From Leptobrachium leishanense (taxonomy: Eukaryota > Chordata > Amphibia > Anura > Megophryidae), in the NCBI GenBank assembly GCA_009667805.1, contig CM019063.1, positions 351,316,942 to 351,380,941 of the forward strand: a DNA stretch of 64,000 nucleotides, given 5' to 3'. The notes under the pieces were generated by a model, which was given only the letters and a program-made list of their open reading frames with translations, searched no databases and was not told where the DNA came from. Position 1 is the first letter of the stretch, and every line of letters starts with the position of its first letter. A program made the position numbers and the translations under genes. Below are positions 56,646 through 64,000 of this stretch, one piece after another.

Positions 56646-56869
56646 TGCTATGTCTAAAGCTGCTGCTCTTTCATCCCCTTCCATTTCCCTTGTTCCTCCC
56701 CTTCCAATTGCCACCTGCTACCTTTCTCCCTTTCTGCTACCCCAGAAATGGTTGCTCAAAGAACTTCAGGCAGGTGCTACTGAAGCTGATGTTTCTCAAT
56801 GGGTTTCAGAAGGCCTTGAAAAATCTCAATAAATTCCGTCTGATGTCAGAATTTATGAGAAAGGAAGGA

Positions 56870-57812
56870 GAGTGGGCCTACCAGCCACAGCAGCCCTCCT
56901 CTTTATTTTTTCTTTTCATGGTTCTTTTCACAAATCTCCCAAACTCATAGACAGCAAAATGGCTAAACATTTTTCTGTTTGTAATCTTAAGGCTATAATT
57001 AAATCCCAACTATCTTGTTGCCTTTTATGCACCCGAAATAATACACAGGGCCCAAAAGCTAAAACTGAACACCTACCGCCCCCTAATGGCCCATTCCAGG
57101 AACTTCAGATTGATTTTTACACATGCCCACTGAAAAAGGTAGCTTGAACTACCTTATGGTAATAGTTGACAAGTTTTCTAGATGGCCTGAAGCCTTCCCT
57201 ACAGCAAGAGAAAATGCCTGTACTGTTGCCAAAATTATTTGTATAGAATTAATACCCAGATATGGTTGCCCCATATCTATTGATTCAGATAATGGCCCTG
57301 CCTTCACCTCCAAGGTCACACAGGAATTGGTAAAATGAATGGCCATTCAATGGAAGTTTCAAATTCCCTACCACCCAGAAAGCTCTGGAGTAGTAAAGCG
57401 CTTAAACCACACGGTGAAAGAAAAGCTCAGAAAGGCCACGGAGGGTACCTTCAAGAATTGGCCAGATTATCTTCCAGCCATTCTTGCAGAAATAAGAATG
57501 ACCCCCCATTCTGTCACTGGCCTCTCCCCCATTGAAGTTCTCATGGGAAGACCCTTTCCTACCCCATGGGTCCCTAAGCAAGGTCCCCTGGTCATCTTAC
57601 CAGGTGATCTGGATGAATTTAGGGAAGCATATGTTACTCAGTTGCTTAAAACATTGCATAATTTCCATAGAACGGTCTCCTGCTCTATTCCGCCTCTCTC
57701 CACAGAGTCTACTCACCATTTTGTCCCACGAGATCGAGTGCTCGTGAAGGCCCTGCACGTCACAAAACCATTGATCCACCACATGGAGAACCGACTACAG
57801 TCCTCGCTGTAA
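56870..57812 (+). pseudogene. Retroviral integrase remnant, catalytic Glu replaced
   Basis: A Cys pair (CCLLCTRN) near 57022 is part of the zinc region. The core has LQIDFYTCP (first Asp), VIVDKFSRWPEAFPT, SIDSDNGPAFTS (second Asp) and YHPESSGVVKRLNHTVKEKL. In that last motif the usual catalytic Glu is Lys (about 57395). The SPIEVLMGRPFPTPW block marks the start of the C-terminal region. Frame changes lie near 57130 and 57340. No envelope remnant was recognised after 57812. Confidence 0.78.
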
Positions 57813-57898
57813 CCAGAACGGCCGTGCTGACCGATGAATCACCTTCCTGGATCCATGCATCAAGGATAAAGAAGGCCCCATTCATCCCTGATGACTTA

Positions 57899-58600
57899 GA
57901 AACATAGAAAACATAGAAAAATGTCGGCAGATAAGAACCTTTCGGCCCATCTAGTCTGCCCAATTACATGGATACTTTACCTGGATTTATCTTTTGTTTA
58001 GGATAGCCTTATGCCTATCCCATGCTTGCTTAAATTCAATTACTGTTTTGACCTCTACCACTTCAACTGGAAGACTGTTCCATGTATCCACCACCCTCTC
58101 AGTAAAATAATGCTTTCTGATGTTACTATTAAACCTTTGCCCCTCTAATCTAAGACTATGTCCTCTTGTTTTGCTACTTTGTATCCATTTAAATATACTC
58201 CCTTCCTCTACCTTGTGGATTCCCTTTACGTATTTAAATGTTTCTATCATATCTCCTCTGTCTCGTCTTTTTTCCAAGCTGTACATGTTAAGATCATTAA
58301 GCCTTTCCTGGTAACTTTTCTCCTTCAAGCCGTACACCATTTTAGTAGCCCTTCTCTGAACTCTCTCTAAGATGTCTATATCCTTCTGGAGATACGGTCT
58401 CCAGTACTGCACACAGTACTCCAAGTGAGGTCTCACCAGTGCTCTGTACAGTGGCATGAGCACTTCCCTTTTCCTACTGCTAATACCTCTCCCTACACAA
58501 CCAAGCATTCTGCTAGCATTTCCTGCTGCTCTATTACATTGACTACTTACCCTTAGATCCTCCTTCATTCTTGATCCACCTGTGACCTCAACTCCAGGTG
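57899..58600 (-). mobile_element. CR1-type LINE, 5'-truncated copy
   Basis: The minus-strand frame 58568-57987 (193 residues) is the C-terminal part of a CR1-clade reverse transcriptase: [64 protein letters not shown] and VVDTWNSLPVEVVE. The 3' tail ends with GAAACATAGAAAACATAG repeats at 57899-57920. No polymerase active site is included. It is the same family as 10526-11067 but better preserved. Confidence 0.85.
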
Positions 58601-58950
58601 TGGAATTGGATGTTTAATTGCTGGCTCCTACTTCTAGCTGACCACAGGACCCTGGAGGGCAACCTGCATCTGTATGGGTGCTGCATCCAACCCCAGCTGG
58701 TAACCTCCTCCTGTGACGGCATACCGCTGAAGAATCTGGAGTGTGGGCCTCAGCAGTTGTAAGCCCTTGCTAAACTGTTGGCTGGTTTCCCAGCCAAAGA
58801 ATAGTTTTTTCCCCCAATTTATTTTATGCCTATTAACTATCCAATTTGCCCTGATGGCGTGGTACCTTTTTTCTTCTTATTTACACAAACTGTCAATTTT
58901 TTGATGAACTTTTACATACATACTGTATTAACTCTGATATTACACTTGCA
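58601..58950. other. Unassigned, possibly 3' flank of the retrovirus
   Basis: No coding frame or repeat recognised. CCTGGAGGGCAACC and TTCCCAGCCAAAG are not part of any structure I can name. Confidence 0.3.
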
Positions 58951-59084
58951 GGGCTATATTACAAAGTTGGTGCTAACGTAACCAGAGCTGTTGTTAACTT
59001 ACCAGAGCCATTATAGCCTATGGAGCTCTTAAGTTTACAACAGCTCTGGTTAAGTTAGCGCCAACTATGTAATATGGCCCGCAG
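58948..59084. mobile_element. Small palindromic MITE (58951-59080)
   Basis: GGGCTATATTACAAAGTTGG and CCAACTATGTAATATGGCCC are inverted repeats, with the arms extending through GCTAAC and AACAGCTCTGG. GCA(G) on both sides suggests a 3-4-bp target duplication. 130 bp, non-coding. Confidence 0.75.
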
Positions 59085-59190
59085 TGTCTATTGCTAGTAC
59101 CACTACAAAGATGTTCTGCTCTTTTTCCAAGAACTGTTTTATTTTTGTTGGTTCACTTTTAGTCATCGTGATTTACCTAATTATACTTAC

Positions 59191-59353
59191 AAAAGGCCGT
59201 TGCATAATCAAATTCCATTTCAACTCTAACTTGTGCGTTACCATGAAAGGAAACCAGGGCAATTCAAGTCTTTTCATGAAAAACGGTTTTCTGCTCAGGA
59301 AATCAAAGAATAGCAGTTTCTTGAAAATCCCATTGAAATGAAAAGGGAAATAT
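59191..59353. repeat. Satellite-like monomer, copy 1 of 3
   Basis: From AAAAGGCCGTTGC to CCCATTGAAATGAAAAGGG. It shares ACCATGAAAGGAA, TTTCATGAAAAAC and TTCTGCTCAGGAAATCAAAG with copies at 60131-60265 and 60990-61115. Confidence 0.75.
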
Positions 59354-60117
59354 AGGGTTATTCAAAAAGAATGAACCGATTTCTTTGCACAATATTTTAT
59401 TAAGGAAAAGTAATACAAAACTCCAGCCAAGTCACACATATTATACTCACAATCAACTTTTCATTTCCTGTCTTACAAGTGTTCAATGTGTCCACCATCT
59501 GCAGCACGGGCAACTTCAATGCGAGAAGAGAATTCCTCCCAGGTGCGTATCAGCATATCACGATCCACTGAGTTGATCGCTGTTGTTATTCAATGTTTAA
59601 GGTTACCGAGGTTAGTGGGTAGCGGTGGAACATAAATGCGATCTTTTACATATCCCCACAAGAAAGAAAAAAAATCACACACGGTGAGGTCTGGGGATCT
59701 CGCAGGCCAAGCACAAAGAGCAAGGTCATTGGCCCCCTTCCGACCAATCCATCGCTGGGACACTTTTTCATTTAAAAAAGCTTGAACCATTAGGTCCCCA
59801 GACCTCACCGTGTGTGATTTTTTTCTTTCTTGTGGGGATATGTAAAAGATTGCGTTTAAGTTCCATCGCTACCCACTAACCTAGATAACCTTAAACATCA
59901 AATAACAACAGCGATCAACTCAGTGGATCGTGATATGCTGATACGCACCTGGGAGGCATTCTCTTCTTGCATTGATTTTGCCCGTGCTGCAGATGGTGAT
60001 CACATTGAACACTTGTAAGACAGGAAATAAAAGTTGATTGTGAGTTGGGACTTGGCTGGAGTTTTGTATTACTTTTCCTTAATAAAATATTGCATAAAGA
60101 AATCGGTTCATTCTTTT
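59353..60117. mobile_element. Fold-back derivative of a Tc1/mariner-superfamily transposon
   Basis: Arms 59364-59699 and 59793-60117 are near-perfect inverted copies of one transposon end (AAAGAATGAACCGATTTCTTT outermost). A spacer of about 93 bp holds transposase sequence. The left end continues into TAGGGTTATTCAA, which the right lacks. This arrangement arises by inverted duplication of one end. Confidence 0.75.
59590..59808 (-). pseudogene. Transposase C-terminal fragment (Tc1/mariner superfamily)
   Basis: WPARSPDLTVCDFFSFLWGY (with a short insertion) and VKDRIYVPPLPTNL form the block containing the third catalytic residue of an IS630-Tc1-mariner transposase; here it is Asp in CDFF. The fragment sits in the loop and left arm of the fold-back. 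The other catalytic residues are absent. Confidence 0.75.
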
Positions 60118-60130
60118 AACTTCTTCTAAC

Positions 60131-60265
60131 TTCTTCTAACTTGCGTGTTACCATGAAAGGAACACAAGGCAATTCAAGCCATTTCATGAAAAACTGTTTT
60201 CTGCTCAGGAAATCAAAGAATAGCGGTTTCTTGAAAGTCCCATTGAAATGAATAGGGAAACACAG
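60131..60265. repeat. Satellite-like monomer, copy 2 of 3
   Basis: Same unit as 59191-59353, truncated on the left by the fold-back insertion and bordered on the right by the solo LTR at 60266. Confidence 0.75.
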
Positions 60266-60975
60266 TGTAACGATTGGCACCCGCTTGGGCCATTGTGGTG
60301 GCTTGGAACAAGGAGTCCTTTAGGCAGGTGAGCTGCTGACTAGATACAGGACAGGTTAAATATACAGATTCCAGGGCTAGGCAGAAACCAGACTGAGACA
60401 CAAGGGACAGGAGGACCAGGGAGAAAACTAAAAGGGATCCCTATGCTGGAAATGATTTCTATCTAAGAAACCCTAACAAAGATATACAGAGCCAGAGGAA
60501 CAAGAAAAGCGAGGGTTAACAAGACATACAGAAAGACTACACCAAAGAGGTCCTTGTATGTGGCCTCTGAGTATATACTAAACTAAGACAAACAAGGTAC
60601 ATGAAACGTGAAACCTATAAGAATGGTCATACAGGCAAAAGTTGGCAACAGATCAGCACACAGGAAAAACCAGGAGTAGGCAGGAAAGGATTGTCACTAA
60701 ACACAGCCAAGGTCAAAACCAGAATAAACTTGGACAGGAATGCTTTACAGCAACGCTGGGAACATGAACTAGACACAACCACCATAAAACTCCACAAATC
60801 GTCAATGAGGCTCTGTGCTGCTGGGATATATATAGGGAGCGGGTCTGCGTGATTGGGCCCTGTGACCCCAGACCAGGAGATCACAACAGAACCCCAGATC
60901 AGCCCTTGACAGCACAGCCAACACACAGGGAAGAACAGACATGGAGGCCAAAACAAGGGAAAATGTGACACACAT
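60261..60975. mobile_element. Solo LTR (60266-60970), 705 bp
   Basis: Begins TGTAACGATTGGCACCCGC and ends AAATGTGACA. The flanks CACAG and CACAT match in four of five bases. A TATA-like GGATATATATAGGGAGCGGG is at about 60826. No gene-like frame is convincing. It sits between two monomers of the satellite-like repeat. Confidence 0.65.
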
Positions 60976-60989
60976 GGTGCAAGTTTTCC

Positions 60990-61115
60990 AAAAGGCCGTT
61001 GCGTTTGCAAATTCCATTCCAACTCTAACTTGTGTGTTACCATGAAAGGAACAAAGGGTAATTCAAGACTTTTCATGAAAAACTGTTTTCTGCTCAGGAA
61101 ATCAAAGCCTAGCAG
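60990..61115. repeat. Satellite-like monomer, copy 3 of 3
   Basis: Same unit as 59191-59353, interrupted at 61116 where TGTCAGGTCCC, a possible LTR start, begins. Confidence 0.75.
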
Positions 61116-61384
61116 TGTCAGGTCCCTTGCAGGAAAGCCCGGCCCTGCTGCAAGAAGTCCTGAGGTTTAGCGGCACCAAACCTGTATATTTTGTATTATT
61201 TGTTTTCCGGGCTTTCTTTCTTACAAACTTACGGCCATCCAGTCCATTGCTCCATCCCAGCTCTCCTGCTCCTGTTGCATACACGGTTTCCATTTGGACT
61301 GAGTAGTCCACCTATATAAGACAACCAGACCACACCTCCAGTGCTTCTCTCCACCTGTCTAGGTGCTTCTACCTAACCTGCATT
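61116..61384 (+). other. Possible LTR promoter region upstream of the minisatellite
   Basis: Starts TGTCAGGTCCCTTGC directly against the broken satellite monomer and carries a TATA-like CCTATATAAGAC at 61311-61322. No matching end was located, so the LTR reading is tentative. Confidence 0.35.
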
Positions 61385-62290
61385 TGCTTCTAACAAATCA
61401 CAGTGACCTGTATTCACAGTGACCTGCAACCCCGGTGATCTGAAGTGACCTGTATTCACAGTGACCTGCAACCCCGGTGATCTGCACTCAAGGTCTGTAA
61501 CCGCAGTGACCTGCAACCCCGGTGATCTGCATTCAAGGTCTGTAACTGCAGTGACCTGCAAACCCGGTGACCTGTATTCACAGTGACCTGCAACCCCAGT
61601 GATCTGCATTCAAGGTCTGTAACTGCAGTGACCTGCAATCCCAGTGACCTGCAACCCCGGTGATCTGCATTCAAGGTCTGCAACTGCATTGACCTGCAAC
61701 CCCGGTGATTTGCATTCAAGGTCTGTAACCGCAGTGACCTGCAACCCTGGTGATCTGCATTCAAGGTCCGCAACCCCAGTGACCTGCAACCCCGGTGATC
61801 TGCATTCAAGGTCTGCAACTGCAGTGACCTGCAACCCCGGTGATTTGCATTCAAGGTCTGTAACCGCAGTGACCTGCAACTCCGGTGATCTGCATTCAAG
61901 GTCTGCAACCGCAGTGACCTGCAACCCCAGTGATCAGCATTCAAGGTCTGCAACTGCAGTGACCTGCAACCCCGGTGACCTGTATTCACAGTGACCTGCA
62001 ACCCCGATCTGCATTCAAGGTCTGTAACCGCAGTGACCTGTAACCCCGATGATCTGTATTCAAGGTCTGTAACCGCAGTGACCTGCAACCCCAGTGATCT
62101 GCATTCAAGGTCTGTAACCGCGGTGACCTGCAACCCCGGTGATCTGCATTCAAGGTCTGTATTCGCAGTGACCTGCAAACCCAGTGACCTGTTTCCACAG
62201 TAACCTGCAACCCGGTGATCTGCATTCAAGGTCGGCAACCGCAGTAACCTGCAACCCTGGTGATCTGCATCTAATCCTACTTCCCGCATT
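61385..62290. repeat. 45-bp minisatellite, about 20 copies
   Basis: Unit GTGACCTGCAACCCCGGTGATC plus TGCATTCAAGGTCTGTAACCGCA, with point variants and a few shortened units containing CTGTATTCACA. Because 45 is divisible by three, long frames open on both strands (for example 277 residues at 61456-62289, minus). They encode only the repeat. Confidence 0.95.
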
Positions 62291-62304
62291 CAAGATCTGC
62301 AACT

Positions 62305-62520
62305 CCAGATACCAGCATCCAAGCCTCGCCTGTGTCTCTCTTGTTTCCCAGCCTCGCCTGTCTCTCTTGTGCCCCAGCCTCGCCTGTGTCTCTTTTGTGC
62401 CCCAGCCTCGAGTGTATCTCTCGTGTCCCAGCCTCGCCTGTATCTCTCGTGTCCCAGCCTCACCTGTGTCTCTCTTGTGCCCCAGCCTCGCCTGTGTCTC
62501 TCTTATGCCACTAGTCTTGC
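62305..62520. repeat. 26-28-bp minisatellite, seven copies
   Basis: Unit CCAGCCTCGCCTGTGTCTCT with CTTGTGCC, directly following the 45-bp array. Confidence 0.9.
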
Positions 62521-62699
62521 CCTCCTGGTTCCTCATTATTCAGTTATACCTTGTCTGTGTTCTGTTTTACTACATAAACCCATCTACTCAAACTACCTGG
62601 CGTTGTGATGTATTTAGGGAACTGGGGGGTTCCCACTATGCGGCGCTCTCCGTGGAATTATCTGCATGAGGATGGTTATTCGGTTCCTTCCCTTGTTAT

Positions 62700-62860
62700 G
62701 TAATGTGCACACTGTAATACTATAGCAGCGTGCAGATACAGGTATATTTAAGTAGTGTGCAAACTGCAATATTTTAGTAGTGTATGGATACAGGTATATA
62801 TAACGTATTGTGCAAACTACAATAACGTGGTGGTGTGTGGATACAAGTAAATGCACTGGA
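62700..62860. repeat. Imperfect tandem repeat, three units of about 57 bp
   Basis: Units share TGTGCAAACT(G/A)CAATA, a TAGTGT-like block and GGATACAGGTATAT. Confidence 0.7.
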
Positions 62861-64000
62861 TATGATACAGAATAATAAAAAAAAAAACAGAAAACAAACG
62901 AAAAAGATTTCCTTTTGTGGTGCTATTCCCTATCCAAGGGCGCCATCTAGTGTCTCTATTCTGAATGACGGAATATCCACAAGTGTCTATACAGTCTAAG
63001 ATTCCTTGATAGAACAGTCTTTTACTCCTTTAAAAAACAATCTGTTGGTCTTCCTTGCATCTCAGGTTTTCCTCTCTTGGTCTTGTACCTCCAAGATAAA
63101 GAGTGGGATTTAGGCAAGGAAAAATATAATTGGTGTGCCAGATGATTAGATCTGGTGCACTTACGTGAATCTGTCTACCCAGGTTTCGGGCTGCTTTTGC
63201 CGATATGACCTTCCTTTTCAGATTTGCCTTCCTCTGCTCCTTTGATGTTCCTTCATGTATGTAGTCCTCCACGGATCCAATGTTGCCCTTCTATGGGTAC
63301 CAGGATACTTTATGGGGTCTACGGTCGAATGGACAGAAAACGCAGGATGCAGGGATTCAGCTAAAAAAGGGCTAATAGGATACAGCAGCTAACAAAACAA
63401 AAATGGGTCAGATATCAGGTATAAAAGTCAAAATGGTAGTCCTCCAAAACACGTTTCACCAGCTTATCGCTAGCTTCATCAGTTGGATGGACTTTCAATT
63501 GTTAATTGCTCATTTAAAGGGGAAATTGGCGCGAGTCTTTCATTTTCGTTTTCCCCGATCTCCCACGCATACGCATTTTTCATATGTGCGTCTCTTCATT
63601 TCCGGGTTCTGACGTCATCCTAATTGTTCTCCGTCTCACTTGTTCAGTGGATCTAATGGAGTTCTGTAGTTTCGTTTCAGGGGGAGCAGTTATTCTTACA
63701 AGCACTCTGGTTATGTAATAGAAATGTTAAAGACTTTGGCATTCTTCTATATGGTTGGTGGGGGATGACGCTTAATGAGTGGTGCAAATTGATGGACAGA
63801 TGGTCATTGTACATTAACCCTTTCGCTGCTGAGGCTTTTCCCGCCCTGTGCTGAGGTCATTTTTTACCTGTTTTGCGCATCATGTTTAAACGTGTTTTTA
63901 AGGCTTATTTTAGTATATGACACCAACATATTATATATCGTTCTTTCCGTCAGACTCGGTAGATTCATAATATGTCATTATTATATGTATACGTTATGTC
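62861..64000. other. Unassigned region with a hammerhead-like hairpin
   Basis: No protein family was recognised; the 80-residue minus-strand frame at 63030-63272 has no known domain. On the minus strand, CTGATGA (63482-63476), GCTAGC/GCTGGT pairing and GAAAC (63457-63453) form a hammerhead-like fold, spoiled by an extra A between core and stem II. The 63500-64000 part shows nothing I can name. Confidence 0.4.

Larger units (their letters stand above)
25190..57897 (+). mobile_element. Endogenous retrovirus, fragmented by nested insertions
   Basis: Plus-strand remnants lie in the expected order. They are a proline-rich Gag leader (about 25190-25450), Gag capsid (26880-28083), protease (28590-29026), start of reverse transcriptase (54491-54890), RNase H (about 55690-56645) and integrase (56870-57812). 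The L1 insertion falls between protease and reverse transcriptase with a short target duplication, tying the two halves to one provirus. The integrase and RNase H resemble gamma/epsilon-type retroviruses. No LTR, primer site or envelope was identified, and most of reverse transcriptase is missing. Confidence 0.6.

Noticed and set aside
61456..62289. 277-residue minus-strand frame and its shadows
   Set aside because: It is the 45-bp minisatellite; the period is divisible by three, so all phases stay open.
61385..62290. CRISPR-like regularly spaced repeats
   Set aside because: Repeat and spacer are not distinguishable; the whole 45-bp unit is repeated and the context is eukaryotic.

Overview
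The window looks like a gene-free, transposon-packed stretch of an amphibian genome, most likely a frog or toad. I found no convincing host gene, tRNA, rRNA, operon or CRISPR array. The animal origin rests on the mixture of element types: Penelope-like elements, Tc1 and hAT transposons, CR1/L2-type LINE tails, an L1-type LINE, Gmr1-like Ty3 elements and two retrovirus-like proviruses. Naming the host as an anuran is inference, from repeat families I recognise as common in frogs.

Region 1-11365. The right end of a hAT transposon (1-246) and a 79-bp tandem repeat come first. A cluster of hairpin repeats at 1149-2580 follows, several of which fold into hammerhead-ribozyme cores. Next is a decayed Penelope-like element (2640-7986, minus strand), split by an intact Tc1 transposon (4866-6423) and capped by a second, broken Tc1 (7987-9399). 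A solo LTR, a Penelope 3' end and a CR1 tail inserted into a ribozyme-bearing repeat complete the region. The best hammerhead, with every core base and all three stems, is at 11069-11153 on the minus strand.

Region 11367-25190. A complete but inactive hAT transposon (11367-17880) has a perfect 8-bp target duplication and three internal tandem arrays, and its transposase is broken by a LINE fragment. A Gmr1-like Ty3 element lacking its 5' LTR follows (about 19150-23685). Its integrase lies upstream of reverse transcriptase and its Gag has a SCAN-like segment.

Region 25190-57897. An old endogenous retrovirus (plus strand: gag, protease, part of reverse transcriptase, RNase H, integrase) is cut apart by a nest of insertions. 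Level 1 is an L1-type LINE (29039-54478, minus). Inside it sit a Penelope-like element (30006-34399), a small MITE (38069-38269) and a fold-back insertion with a 14-bp target duplication (39665-53323). The fold-back holds an LTR element with gag, protease and a fusion-type envelope but no polymerase (39779-52330). That element is itself interrupted by a second, very young Gmr1-like Ty3 element (40198-45633) whose LTRs differ by one base. The target duplications allow the insertion order to be read directly.

Region 57898-64000. This holds a CR1 tail, a small MITE, and a satellite monomer present three times and separated by a fold-back Tc1/mariner derivative and a solo LTR. Two minisatellites follow (a 45-bp unit of about 20 copies, then a 26-28-bp unit of about 7 copies), and the end of the window carries another degenerate hammerhead-like hairpin.

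Only one transposase (Tc1, 5199-6233) is uninterrupted. The envelope frame (45679-47184) is also open but has lost its membrane anchor to an insertion. All other coding regions have stops, frameshifts or insertions.
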